Notes: generated from the sequence alone by a model not told the origin. DNA of 64,000 bases from Exophiala sp. HKRS030 (GCA_023897205.1 JAHWDD010000005.1:1488001-1552000); one strand, 5' to 3'. Positions 1 to 10,791 are shown, numbered from the stretch's first letter. Numbers and translations: made by a program.

Positions 1-683
1 GTTGTCGTCGTTGTCGAAGGTGCTGCTGGAGTCGAAGTGGTTTCCAGAATTTTTGCCGTCGGCTTACGTTCGCGTTGTGACACCCTCCGTGAAGGTGATT
101 CAATGTTGGCGGCATCAGCGTCCGGAGTTTCTTCTGGACTGCATGAAGGCGGAATTGTAGCAAGCGCTTTGGTGACCGCGGGGGTTTCCGGAATTTCTGG
201 AGGTTGCGGAATTCCAAGTGCCGCCTCTTTCGTTGGCTGAGGAGCTGTTGGATGCTTCTTAGGCGGAGGATGCTCATCGACTACCCGAGGATTGCTGACG
301 ACGATGGTGTCGGAAGGTGGCGACAAGAGAGGCTTCACATCACTCATTGCCTGAGCTTTTTCAGTCGGTTTTCGAACACGACCTGAAGCGCGGCGATTGT
401 TGTGCGGCGAGTTTGGATCATCGAAGCGTGCCGACGGTTTTGTTGTGGTTTTGGTTGATGACATTGTGGGTGGAGCTTTCCGGACGGGCTCACCGTAGTC
501 GTCTGGGTCACTGATGGAGGTAGACGGATCGTTGACGCTCTGACTACCAATGGTTGAGGCAGCAGGGCTGGAACTTGTCGATGGGCGGAATGACGGTCCA
601 GATGCATTTGATGGCAGTTCGTTGGTGGTAGTGACAATCAACGAAGGAGTTGCGGACAGCCGGGCAGATTTCCTAAGGGACAT
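1..683 (-). CDS. N-terminal part of an unrecognised basic, Ser/Thr/Pro-rich protein (runs off left edge)
   Basis: The frame is open from an ATG at 681-683 to base 1, giving 227 residues with no stop, so the gene continues beyond the window. The protein starts MSLRKSARLSATPS and is rich in Ser, Thr, Pro and Ala, as expected for a disordered nuclear region. It carries two copies of a basic box of the form RRxSxRxRKPTxK, at residues about 97-109 and 199-211. These resemble AT-hook-like or nuclear-localisation patches. The start fits because 5'-ward sequence (684 onward) shows no conserved-looking coding. The function is not recognised. A chromatin-associated protein is a guess from composition only. 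Confidence 0.6.
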   Translation of the reverse strand, partial: MSLRKSARLSATPSLIVTTTNELPSNASGPSFRPSTSSSPAASTIGSQSVNDPSTSISDPDDYGEPVRKAPPTMSSTKTTTKPSARFDDPNSPHNNRRASGRVRKPTEKAQAMSDVKPLLSPPSDTIVVSNPRVVDEHPPPKKHPTAPQPTKEAALGIPQPPEIPETPAVTKALATIPPSCSPEETPDADAANIESPSRRVSQRERKPTAKILETTSTPAAPSTTTT

Positions 684-1462
684 TGCCGGTTGACCACCGC
701 CTAGTTGGTGATAAATGAGACAGAAGTAATCAATTCTGAACTGTCCAGCAGCCAGAGTGAGTCCGTCGAGTCCCAATGCGAGGTTGTGAGAGATGAAGAG
801 CTGTCTTGACAAGGTGGTGGCTCTTGCCAGGTCAGAGAAATTTGGGCGGAGGAGCAGGTCAGGACCCAAAAGCGGTCTAGTCCCAAATCAGCAGGAATAA
901 AGGGTTGCCACCTTTTGTCATTCATATATGTAGAATGTGGGATGGTCCATGAGGATGAATATCAAGACCCTAGCTACAGTGGATTGGCATTGTGTCTTTT
1001 TTTTTCCCTATCGCTTTCACTCACTCAAGTCCTATTGACTTCTTAACGGGGACAATAATCTTTGCCAGCTGCCGCACCTTTTGCTCTTCCGCGGTGGGTG
1101 GGGACTCGTGTTATGCTCAGCTGAAGTATTGTTTTCCTGACTGCGAGCAACAATTACTTATTCACAATGAACAGCGACAACAATGGCATCGCGTGAATTA
1201 AGTCCCACCGCTGTTCGGGATTCCTCCATCTATCTATTTGACACAAACACTGGTGCACCATATCTGGATGAAGCTTTCTTCTCCTCCCACACATTTACTC
1301 GGAGCTTATGAAAAAGTCCACCTAAGTTTGCCTACCTAAAAGCTAACCCTCCATGTGTGACAATCATCAGAACCTCTCACTCGTTTTGGAAGGCCTACCA
1401 GCAGCAAAAACTCGCCTCTATGAATAGTTTACTGACTAGTCTATCATCGTCTGATAGTCACC
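684..1462. other. Intergenic: promoter of the left-edge gene and 3' flank of the GNAT gene
   Basis: No supported gene was seen. It lies between the 5' end of the minus-strand partial gene and the 3' end of the minus-strand GNAT gene. A 74-codon minus-strand frame at 701-925 has no recognisable features and is probably 5' leader. Otherwise only short pyrimidine tracts are visible. Confidence 0.5.
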
Positions 1463-2259
1463 TTATAAATCAAGAGTGACGGGCCCTCTCTGCGCGGGCA
1501 CCGTCTCCCTCAGGTCCTCCAGCCGGCATAATTGCTTTCCATCATGGTCAAAGTTGCTATCATCGAGCCATTTTTCAAACGCACTCTTGATCATAGGCCA
1601 ATCCGTGTCCACCATCGAGAACCAAGCAGTGTCTCTTGACCTCCCCTTGTAAATCATGTGCTGCCTGAACACACCTTCGAACGTAAAGCCGAATCGTAAT
1701 GCGGCTCGTTTCGAGGGTCCGTTGTGGTTGTCGCATTTCCACTCATACCTGCGATAGCCCAAATCCTCGAATGCATGTTTCATCATAAGGTACATCGCCT
1801 CAGTTGCAGCTTTCGTTCGTTGCAGTGACGGTGAGAACAGGATATTGCCGACTTCGACCACACGGTTGTTGGGATCAATACGCATGTAGCAAGCCCAGCC
1901 AACGGGTTTCTGGGTTCGAATGTTCACTATGGCCGAAAACACCAAGTCCTTAGACTCGGATTTGGTTGTGACGGCTTTCTGGAAATCTTCAAGTGATCGA
2001 TACGGCCCGTCGCTCATGTATGTCCAGATGTGGCCAGTGTTCTCGTCCTGGATCTCCGGCCATAGATCAATAGCATGACTCGGTGCCAAGGGCTCCAGTG
2101 TGACTGTCTTGCCCGTTATTTTGACCCGGCTAGGCTGAGATGCTGGGGTTAACGAAGACACCGCAGGCCCAATATTCTGGTTCCATCGAGCTGTGCGCTA
2201 GATTTAGCCCTATATGATATCAAAGTCAAACACAACTCACTTTTCTGGGTACTCGCCAT
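1463..2259 (-). CDS. GNAT-family N-acetyltransferase (RimJ/RimL type)
   Basis: There are two exons, 2241-2259 and 1463-2190, separated by a 50-nt intron (GTGAGT...CACAG). Splicing gives MASTQK-TRWNQNIGPAV... and a 248-residue protein. The body reads as a RimL-like GNAT fold: an early strand ITGKTVTLEPL, the central strand VVEVGNILFSPSLQR followed by TKAATEAMYLMMKHAF (acetyl-CoA pyrophosphate-binding region), and RAALRFGFTFEGVFRQHMIYKGRSRDT, typical of the small-molecule/protein acetyltransferase branch related to yeast YIR042C. Family members transfer acetyl from acetyl-CoA to an amine; the substrate is unknown. An upstream in-frame ATG at 2403 would add 48 residues of Ser/Leu-rich leader. 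I prefer the start at 2259 because the extension looks like 5' leader, but a targeting peptide cannot be excluded. Confidence 0.85.
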
Positions 2260-3390
2260 ATTGATTCTCTTGCTGGGGCTAAACAACGCCGAGTTGATCG
2301 AGACGAAGGATGTGGGGAGGCGAGTAGCAGAGGTGAGTCGCGTAGGTGAGAATAGCAATTTGATAGAACTCATCGAAGGGAAAGCGCATAACATAGAAAA
2401 CAATTGCTAGGTCGAGTAGTCATATCCTTGGACTGGAATGTGAAATTAACTAGTAACAATACTGTGATATATTCATGCAGACCGATTTAGCTTGGAATGA
2501 TGTTTCGGACTGGCCCATCTGCCGCTCCCGTAGTAGCACCAAACGACCCGTAGCGGGCTGATGACGCCGGCTAATATCATCATCTACAACCCACAAATAG
2601 GTGGTACCGTGAGCATATCTAGGTGCCCCGGGCTACCAGCTGTGGGGCCATACTCAAGCTCCCAACACTGCCTTGTTAAGACAAAAGCCTCAATCTCCTC
2701 AACTATACGATGTTTCGAGAAAGGGCTGACAATTCTGGGACGATGCACGTTTGCTGAATTTTTCTCTCACGGGCTGGAGTTAGATATCATATATGCTTGA
2801 GACGGAGATGGGTTCGAAGAAATGAAATACTGTACCGGATACAAAGCGAAACCTCAAAAGCACCGTACTTTAAGATAGACGCATGCATCGGGAGCCTTAC
2901 AAGTGGCGATATGACAATACTTCATTCAATTCGCCATGGAAGCGAGTTTTGTGCTGTTGATATCGGTGCGAAGCTCACCGCAACCAGAAGTCCCGAGAGA
3001 CTGCCTGGTGGTTTAAGTGAATCTACGTGACATGAATTGCTGGTTTTGGTTGGTGGGAAGCTCACCGTCTCCGTTGTGCAATGTTGCAGACGCACATGGG
3101 CGGCATATCAGTCTCTGAAATGATCGAGTGCTGTTGTTGACGGTGCTTAAGCATCACCGAGAGCCCGAAGATTAGACTCCAAAAAGAAGGAGTGCTGTTG
3201 TTGACGGTGCTTGAGCATCACCGGATCCGACGCGGGTGTAGAGGTATTGTTCAGCCCAGAAGGTTCTAGGGCAGTACTCTTCTCTTGAGTCTGATGTTGA
3301 AATCGAAGCGTCCGCGTCAGTGTCGATAAAGTCACAACCACAAGTTGAAAGGCGGATGTCACTTATATGGATGAAGGCCCATCAGTAGAA
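2260..3390. other. Intergenic between the GNAT gene start and the MFS gene 3' end
   Basis: No supported gene. It holds the GNAT promoter on the left and the MFS 3' flank on the right. The short frames at 2561-3030 have no recognisable protein features. The only structure seen is the pair of direct repeats described at 3126-3223. Confidence 0.5.
3126..3223. repeat. Two 34-bp direct repeats, 64 bp apart
   Basis: Copies at 3126-3159 and 3190-3223 match at 33 of 34 positions, differing only at TTAAGC versus TTGAGC. Each carries CGGTG...CACCG, which can form a short 5-bp stem. The first copy contains the perfect 10-bp palindrome TGCTTAAGCA. They lie 170-265 bp past the stop codon of the MFS exporter gene. 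Function is unknown; a local duplication of a protein-binding site or a mobile-element scar are both possible. Confidence 0.85.
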
Positions 3391-5145
3391 TCAAGGCACT
3401 GGTGACGACGTATCTTTGTTTTTGAGACCAGTAATAGTCTCCCGATGTTCCTTGGACAGTTTGGTCTTCTTGATAAACAAGCTTGCGACTATGTTGAGCG
3501 CTCCAAGGATAGTGAACATGATAAACATGTTTCGAATGCTCCAGGCGAAGGCGTCTTTAACGGCACGACCTTGACCAGGCGGAAGATTGCGTCCGACGTC
3601 AACGTTTGCACCGGCGTTTTTCCCGGAGAGTTCTTCCACGACAGATAGTGGCAGGCCGGCTGCGATCAAGTTTGATCTTCGAAGGTCCATACTTTGTTGG
3701 AACACAATGCCACCCACGATGACGCTCAACGATAGTGCCATGCTTCTGATAAAAGCTTGAGTCGAAGTCGCGGTACCAACGTCGTCCTGGTGCACTCCTT
3801 GCTGGATGGCAATCAGAGGAGGCTCGAACAGAAGCCCTGATCCGATTCCTCCAATGATCTCGAATCCGATTATCATACCGATGCTTGAGTTGGCATCGAG
3901 CATCAAGTAGAGGCCAGTTCCCAACGTGAGGAGTACTGGGCCAATCCAAAGTGACGGTCTGTACTGGCCAGTACGATGGATGAAGACGCCATTGAGGACG
4001 CCGGTGCCTGCCGTGGCAACAATAAGTGGCACCAAAAGATAACCCGATTTGAGAGGGGAGGACTCTTTTACGCTCTGAAAGTAGAGTGGAAGGTAGTACT
4101 CTGCCGCCATGAAGACCTGCAAATAGTCAATCACTGGAACTTGGTAGCAAGCTCACCGGAAGGTACTTACCACGCCATGGAAAAATGTGACGAGAAGTGT
4201 GGCAACATTTCTCGTGCCAAATAGAGAAAGAGGTATGACAGGATACTTGGCCAGCTTCTTCTCGCTGTAAATAAATGCCAGAACCATCAATGCACCAAAG
4301 ACGATCAGGCATACAACCTTGGCAGAGCCCCAAGGATAAACTGCTCCACCAAGATCCAGACCAAGAAGAAGCATCACGGTGACGCCCAGAATAGAGATGC
4401 ATCCAAACCAGTCAATAGCTTTGATCCCTTCAATTGCTGGTGTTCGCGGGTTGTGGACGTCGAGGAAGAAGACGATCAACACAAAGGCAGTGCCTGATAT
4501 GGGCAAGTTGCACCAGAAGCACCAGCGCCAGGTTGCGGATTGTGCAAAGGCACCACCCAGAAGAGGTCCTACAGCTCCGCTGAACGCCCAAATTCCCTCA
4601 CAGAAACCGAGCCAAAGACTTCTTTCGCGCACGCTGAACAGATCGGATATTCCGACATTGACCATACATATGAGACCGCCGCCTGCAGCACCTTGAAAGC
4701 TGCGGCCAACAATAAGCATCTGCATGTCAACAGCTGCAGCACAGATGATAGAGCTCGCGAAGAATACGACAAGAGCTGCAAGGAAGATTGGCTTCCGACC
4801 CCAAATGTCCGACAATTTGACCCAGATAGGTGCAGCAGCGGCATTGGCAATCAGATAGGCTCCTCCGATCCAGATGTAGCCGGCAGCAGAGTGAAGATCA
4901 GCCGTGATTTTAGGGAGCGCAGTAGCAACGATGGTGGCGTCCAGTGCGGCAACAAAAAGAGATAGGTATAGAGCAATTAGAATCATGGTGATTCGGAATT
5001 TGCTTCTATGTTTGACCGGGCTTTCGGTCTCGTCCATCGTTGGTAAGATGCCGGCAGGACAGGCTTCGATGGACACATCTTGCGTGCACAGCGATGGTGA
5101 TATCACATCTAGTTCGTGCCCTCCTAGTGGTCGTTTCGCGTCCAT
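3391..5145 (-). CDS. MFS multidrug/toxin-type exporter, DHA2 family (14 TM)
   Basis: There are two exons, 4171-5145 and 3391-4116, with a 54-nt intron (GTAAGT...TTTGCAG) joining FFHGV to VFMAAEYYLPLYFQS. The product is 566 residues. A hydrophilic N-terminus of about 50 residues is followed by about 14 hydrophobic segments. Diagnostic motifs are LDATIVATALPKI in TM1 (DHA2 signature), the loop 2-3 motif around SDIWGRKPIF, and a motif-C region SGAVGPLLGG followed by WRWCFWCNLPI, typical of proton-coupled drug antiporters. It is expected in the plasma membrane, exporting small hydrophobic compounds; the substrate cannot be inferred. No secondary-metabolite genes flank it, so a general detoxification or metabolite-efflux role is as likely as self-protection. 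Confidence 0.93.
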
Positions 5146-5948
5146 GCTGTCGGGCGTTGTCTATAGCGTATCGGACAGAGAGTTCAAAGTAGGAAAAAAA
5201 AGAACAAGTATGAAGCGGGAGGGACGGTGAGGATTTTATGCTGCCGTAGAACAGTGGGGCATCAGAAGAAGCCGGCGTTAGCCATGAAGCTAGAAGGAGT
5301 TGCCGAGAGGATTGAAAGACGGGGAACGAGAATAGAGAGAGACGCAGAAACAGAGCCGCTAAAGGGCCATTGTCGACCTTTGTATGAGCACTGAATGATG
5401 CATTTCCATCATGTACAAATGGTATTTAGTCATGGTATAATATTTTGATTGTGTGGCGGCAAGAGGCGAAAGGCGAGAGTCTCCGACGATGTCAAGCTCG
5501 TCATTCTTCGTACACGCTACCATTGTACGAAGCATTGACTCTATCTCTCTTCGCGAAGTCGAAATTAAACAAGATCAATCGCAGTGATTCATCACGATGC
5601 GATGTAAAGACCGTCAACTGTGTAGGGTGAAACGAATCGCCGTATCCATTGCAGAGGGAGGAGGCGTCAGAGAGCCCAACGAGATTTCATCTTGGAGCCA
5701 GTCGTAGTGGAAGATTCAGATGGGATGAACTGCAACTTCCATAGACGCATAGAGCGATCTTCAGCGGCTCCAGCAACAACAAAGACAATTGCACGAGGGA
5801 TTGTAACGGTCAGGGCTATTCTCACGTACAAACACGTATTTGGTGTTTTGATGTGTTTCCCGAGAGGTTCTGTTTCAGCATTGTATTGTACGTACATACC
5901 TGGACATCTGCTCAAACATTTGTCACCAGGAGGCATGAGCATCGACTC
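5146..5948. promoter_or_regulatory. MFS gene upstream region / 3' flank of BUD27
   Basis: This 803-bp gap has no supported gene. It contains the promoter and 5' leader of the minus-strand MFS gene (left part, with purine-rich sequence at 5190-5360) and the 3' end of BUD27. No clear TATA element or repeat was recognised. Confidence 0.4.
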
Positions 5949-7688
5949 TTACCGATTGAGTCTGGCCGCCTTGAATCGACTAATCTTTTCACCTGAAGCA
6001 CCTTCGGATCCTCTACCTTTACCGGAAGTGATCATTTCGCCGTAATTGTCGTCTTCTCCATCTCCAACGAAGGCTCGATCTTGAGCATGTATCCGCTTCA
6101 TTCGATGCCTTTGATACTCCATCGCGATCTCGCGTTGGTGGCTTTCTTCCGAGAAGTCATTCGGGTCAGGAGCACTGGTCGTTTTAGGCGATGGTCTTTC
6201 AACAAGGTCTCTCGATATGATCGTAGACGGAAAAGTTGGAGAACTTGGATTCTTGGATTCCCCTTCAACATCTGCCAGAGGAACTGACATATTAGGCGCA
6301 GATAAGGGTGCTGGAGGTTGCACCTGTCGTGTGCTCTTGAAACGTGATTGTTTTCTGGGCGCGACTGGTGCAGCATCAGGAGCAGGTGCGTCTTCTGTCT
6401 GTGGTTGTCTCTCTACCACAGAGTCATTGATTGGTCTAACGGTAGGATTGTTCGTTGAATCTTCCCGTGACGTTTCAGCGTTGGAGCGTGCTGAGCTGGA
6501 GGGTTCAGAAGGTGCTATATCCAGCTCGGATGCAAACGCCACCTTCTTTTTACCTGTTCTTGGTTTTGCTGTTGTATCGTCATTCGCCAATGTGGACTTT
6601 AGGCTGCTCTTCGTGGACTGATCATGCCGTGCAAGCGCTGCTTTCCTTGCAGCTTCAGCGGCTGAAGGTCGTGATTGTTGACCGATGACAGCGGTCTCTG
6701 ACTCTGGTCCTAAGTTCTTCAAACCAAGTTTTTCCTGTAGTTCCTCCATCTTTTTTCGGTAACCCCTTGGTACTGTCAGGCGATTCTTGCTTTTACCGGT
6801 GTCATCTTCTGACTCATCCTCTTCGACATCGTCGTGATACTCCATGTCAGAGTCGAATTCAAATGCATCATCTTGGTCATCGTATGAGACATCTGAGCCG
6901 TCTTCTTCCAGGTCGAGTTCAGCCACGATAGCGCCAACCTCGTCCATTCCCTGGGCGTACTCCAGCATTTCTTTGCGTAGTTGAGCCTCTTCTTCTGTAT
7001 CGTCAGTGGAGGTAGGCACGTCGACCATCTGCAAGGCATCGGCAGCTGCTGTGACATTTGAAGAATCGTTTTGCACACTTTCTTCAGCCCCCACACGGTC
7101 AACTTGAGAAGGGTCCATGGATTCGGCATGAGTAATTGTTCCATTTGTTTCTTTCAAGTCTGTCACGCCGGCTTTCTTCAATACGTCAAGCAATTGTGGT
7201 GCGCTTGACCCAGGCATATCGACCTTTCCGGACAATACCTGTCCTGATTCGTCCAGTTCTTCGGTAATTTCAGCCAGCGGGAGTCCGGCATCATCCCGGT
7301 GGTCAGGTTCTTCTGCTAGTAATAAGGCATTCCTTCGTTTTTCGGCGTCAGATAATTGTTTTCGGACTGTTTGGACATTTCGGTCGACATATTCAACACG
7401 CTTTGATAGAAGGTCCACAATCTGGGCGGGTTGGCGAGGGTGGCCGCTATTGTCTTTGAGAAGTGTGTGAAGCTCCTTATCATCGACCAACTCCAGCTTC
7501 GCATCTCGAGCGACTTCCAAACATAGTTCAGCCGAAGTTCCCACTGAGAGACCGAAAAATTCCTCCTTCAGACTTTCGTAATCAATTTCCAGAGTTTGCC
7601 AGTGTCGGAGCGACTTGCGGAGCTTAGCGATATTGGCTTCCAGTTCGGTCCTTTGCTGCTCAATACGCGAAAGAGCAGATTCGTCCAT
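5949..7688 (-). CDS. BUD27: URI/Bud27-type unconventional prefoldin, RPB5 interactor
   Basis: The gene has no intron and encodes 579 residues from the ATG at 7688. Residues about 1-135 look like an alpha-type prefoldin fold: coiled coil (SRIEQQRTELEANIAKLRKSL), a short beta region (FFGLSVGTSAELCLEV) and a second coil (VEYVDRNVQTVRKQLSDAEKRR). A long acidic segment follows (about 250-310, DLEEDGSDVSYDDQDD), then a basic/Pro-rich tail, and a conserved C-terminal block (about 495-579) with NDFSEESHQREIAMEYQRHR and KISRFKAARL, as in fungal Bud27 homologues. Members bind RNA polymerase subunit Rpb5 and help assemble RNA polymerases, and affect translation and nutrient signalling. An upstream in-frame ATG at 7754 would add 22 residues; the downstream one starts directly at the coil. 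It is divergent from TFB3. Confidence 0.85.
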   Translation of the reverse strand: MDESALSRIEQQRTELEANIAKLRKSLRHWQTLEIDYESLKEEFFGLSVGTSAELCLEVARDAKLELVDDKELHTLLKDNSGHPRQPAQIVDLLSKRVEYVDRNVQTVRKQLSDAEKRRNALLLAEEPDHRDDAGLPLAEITEELDESGQVLSGKVDMPGSSAPQLLDVLKKAGVTDLKETNGTITHAESMDPSQVDRVGAEESVQNDSSNVTAAADALQMVDVPTSTDDTEEEAQLRKEMLEYAQGMDEVGAIVAELDLEEDGSDVSYDDQDDAFEFDSDMEYHDDVEEDESEDDTGKSKNRLTVPRGYRKKMEELQEKLGLKNLGPESETAVIGQQSRPSAAEAARKAALARHDQSTKSSLKSTLANDDTTAKPRTGKKKVAFASELDIAPSEPSSSARSNAETSREDSTNNPTVRPINDSVVERQPQTEDAPAPDAAPVAPRKQSRFKSTRQVQPPAPLSAPNMSVPLADVEGESKNPSSPTFPSTIISRDLVERPSPKTTSAPDPNDFSEESHQREIAMEYQRHRMKRIHAQDRAFVGDGEDDNYGEMITSGKGRGSEGASGEKISRFKAARLNR

Positions 7689-8050
7689 TGTGTGTGACGA
7701 ACAGACTCTGAGATGGCGTTTTGTGTCCTTGTTCAGATATTTGTTCAGAATCATTCAGGCTGGAATTTTAATCAGCGATGCTGAAATGACAACGCCACTG
7801 CCCAAAACAGTATAAATTTGTGTCATTTGAAATTACGCTGCCTTGTCACCACCACGTACTTCATTCAGCCTCGTGAGTCCATCGCACTGACATTTATCTC
7901 CACAGCCCATTTGTCCAGATCTTGAATATTCGTATGTCGCAAGAGGTGTGATGCTGGATGATGCTTTCGCATGCAATCTGATGGCCTCATCTTCCAGCAC
8001 TTCAACTTCCATCTACATTGGTACCTGAATCTCGGTGAAGGACTGTCATT
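7689..8050. promoter_or_regulatory. Shared divergent promoter of BUD27 and TFB3
   Basis: Only 362 bp separate the two ATGs of divergently transcribed genes, so their promoters must overlap or be shared. No TATA box was obvious. Plus-strand frames across this gap are too short and unlike known proteins. Confidence 0.6.
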
Positions 8051-8957
8051 ATGGACGACGAAGATTCTCTTGGTAAGCAGAAACCCTGAGCTCTTGACCA
8101 TCACGAATGAACTTTCTGTTGCTAATTGTTTACTCTTAGGAGCGAATAAATGTCCAGTCTGTGGCAGTGACCCTCGTACACATCCCGGACTTCGGTTCAA
8201 GATCAACACGAAATGCTACCACCGAATATGTGAAGGGTGTGTAGATCGAAACTTCTCCAGTGGCAAAGCAGAATGTCCTGTAGCAGGGTGTCATGTCAAT
8301 CTCTGGAAACGTGAATGGCGACCACAGACTTTTGAGGATCTCAAAATCGAGCGTGAAGTGGAAATCCGGAAGACTGTGGGCAAGACGTATGTTGTATCCC
8401 TTTGCCCCTCTAAATGCCGGGGAACATGTCTAATCTCTCTTGCTAGTCTCGACCGTCGAGAGGAAGAATTCGAGTCAAAGAGAGACTATGATGATTATCT
8501 CGAACTGAAAGAAGAGCTCATCATGAATTTGGTTCTCAAGATAGATGTTCAAGCCACGAGGCGAAAGCTCAAGGAGTATGCTATCGCAAACGGTATCAAA
8601 ACGGATGCGACCGAAGCCACAAACGATGCTGGCACACGACCAACGAAACGACAGAATACGCCCAAGGATGCTGCAGATCCAAGTGGCTTGATCAAAGGCT
8701 TGAAGCCGGTGGTCGCCCCAGCGCCCAAAGCGCCGTACGATCCTTTCATGGGCATGCCGCGGACGAGAGACTACTATCAAGTCAAGGACAGTTATGTTGC
8801 TCGCGCAAGGGGAAAACCATCGGAAGCTATGTCTGCCGCCGGGTACGACTTTCATCAATACATGGACGAATGTCTTTGGAAGGCTTTTGCTGGCTTGGGG
8901 GTATTCATTGAGGACGAAATGGTGGCGAAGCCTGTACCTGTCTCGGTGCAACACTGA
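8051..8957 (+). CDS. TFB3: TFIIH/CAK assembly factor Tfb3 (MAT1 homologue), RING finger
   Basis: There are three exons, 8051-8072, 8140-8386 and 8447-8957, giving 259 residues. The first intron (GTAAGC...CTTAG) joins MDDEDSLG to ANKCPVCGSDP. The second (60 nt, GTATGT...GCTAG) joins VEIRKTVGKT to LDRREEEFES. Residues 12-58 form a C3HC4 RING (Cys12, 15, 33, His35, Cys38, 41, 53, 58). The MAT1 coiled region follows (RRKLKEYAIANG), and the C-terminus AGYDFHQYMDECLWKAFAGLGVFIEDE matches the CAK-anchoring tail of the family. It bridges Kin28/cyclin H to core TFIIH in transcription initiation and nucleotide-excision repair. It is somewhat shorter than yeast and human homologues (about 310-320). Intron 2 is a multiple of three without a stop, so simple open-frame calling would miss it. 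Confidence 0.92.
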
Positions 8958-9298
8958 GGACGATTCAGGACACTCGAGCTCGCAAGATGTTGATTGAATA
9001 CCCTTACCATCTGACATAAATATTCAACCCAATATGGTGGAACGTGGATACAATTGAAACATACCTACACCTTACGCGTCCACAGACACTTCCCTCTCCG
9101 CTTGTGCAAGGAACTCGTATTGTAGGAAAGTGTGGAACCAGCGCCGAGTTCGTGGTTATGTAAGCAAATGCCAAGATTTCCACGATTTTGAAGTTTCTCC
9201 CACAGCAGCAAAGCGTCGCCGGCAGCGCAGGCGCAGGCAATAACGACAATACCAGCACCGTCGCCCTCAATTTCTCTTCAAATTACAATACCGTCGCC
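8958..9298. other. Intergenic: TFB3 3' flank and EIF3M 5' leader
   Basis: Nothing beyond 3' flank and promoter was recognised. An ATG at 9188 is in frame with EIF3M and would add 37 Ser/Asn/Ala-rich residues, but the family-like N-terminus begins at 9299. Confidence 0.45.
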
Positions 9299-10791
9299 AT
9301 GCCGGGCCCTTCAAACACCCTTTTGATCGAAGGATCGTTCTCCGAACTCGCAGAGGAGTTGGCGCAGTATCTCGACACCCTCGCCAAATCCGAGGAAGGA
9401 GCGGGCGTTCAAGCAGACGTTGCGCAATTTCTACACCAAATTCGAGAGGCAGAACAATCCCAGGAGCCTGTAGACGAGGCCTCAGTACAACAGCAAAAGA
9501 ATGAAGTGCTGAAAAAGATCGTAACCAAAGCCTCTGTGCTCAATTCTGCTCCTGAGCGAGGTGAGGATGTCTAACCCCAGAAACGACTTCATCCTGTACA
9601 AGTAATAACAGCTCTACAGAATTTACAGCAGCGTACAACCTCCTCATCAGCCTCTCGCTTCAGTCACCAAATTCCGAACAATTTTTTGCCCGGATATGCC
9701 AGTATCTGTCCGAGCAGCCACTCACATCATCCCCTGCCTTCGGCTCCTCGCTCGCCCTCCAGACCCTCACGACCATTTTCAACGTTCTTCCTCTTACCAG
9801 TGACGCCCGTTATCATGTTTTCCTTGCTGTATTGAAAGTCATCAAATCATCCGCCTCTGCACAGATATTCGAGGCTTTAATACCACAATTGGAGACGAAT
9901 ATTCCAAATTGGCTGTCAACTTGGCAACTCGATGACGAGGACGCCCGCACTCTGTATCTCACAGTGGCCGACGTGGCATCTGAGACTGGTCACGAGGATC
10001 TGCACTACAAATATCTTCTCGACGCCCTCGAGACCATCCCGCCAGAGTCATCATCGGAGCCAGAAGCTCAAGATCTCGCGAAACGCACACTGAAAACCGC
10101 CCTCACCAACCCGAATGTGATAGATTTTACGCCATTGACCGTCAATGATGCCGTTCAAGCCATTCGAAAGTCCGACAACAACCTCTTTGAACTTCTCGAA
10201 ATCTTCTCCTCGGACGATTACTCTTCATACACCGATTTCCTCGAGACCAACGATCTAGCGTCTCTAGGTATCCCAGAGAGTAGCGCCGAAGCCTTGACTA
10301 ACAAGATTCGCCTCCTCACCCTAGCCAGCATCGCCGCTTCCTCGACGACCCGCTCGATACCTTATTCCACAATCGCCTCGGCCCTACAAATTCCAAGCGA
10401 AGATGTGGAAATGTGGGTGATTGACGCCATCCGTTCCGGTCTCGTCGAGGGCAAACTCAGCCAGCTCAAGCAAGAATTCCTCGTCCAGCGCGCCACCTAC
10501 CGTGTTTTCGGCGAGAAGCAGTGGGCTGAGATCCAGGGACGCCTCATGGTTTGGCGCCGCAGTCTGGAGAGCGTCCTGACGGTGGTCAAGGCCGAGAGGG
10601 AACGATTCGCTCGCGAGGGACCTGGCGGCGGCGAGTCCGGCACGAACGGATTCGCAGACGGCGAGGGCATGCAAAGAGGCGGTGATAGACAAAGACGGCA
10701 GGGTGGTGGTGGCCGTGGCGGTGGCCGAGGCGGTCAGCACCGCGAGCAGCAGGCTCCCAGAGAGGTAGAGGCCGTGGGTGGTGGAGATTAG
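9299..10791 (+). CDS. EIF3M: Translation initiation factor eIF3 subunit m (PCI domain)
   Basis: There are two exons, 9299-9560 and 9620-10791, with a 59-nt intron (GTGAGG...CTACAG) joining SAPER to EFTAAYNLLISLS. The product is 477 residues. The N-terminus (MPGPSNTLLIEGSFSELAEELAQYLDTL) and helical-repeat body match fungal eIF3m. The PCI/winged-helix module is at about 300-400 (IPYSTIASALQIPSEDVEMWVIDAIRSGLVEGKLSQ, written here in parts of the family pattern: STIASALQI, VEMWVIDAI, GLVEGKL). The C-terminal tail of about 60 residues is Gly/Arg-rich (RGG-like, GGGGRGGGRGG), suggesting RNA contact. eIF3m is a subunit of the cytoplasmic eIF3 complex that recruits mRNA to the 40S ribosome. The start at 9299 fits family members, which begin MPxP(S/T)NTLLIEG. 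Confidence 0.92.
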
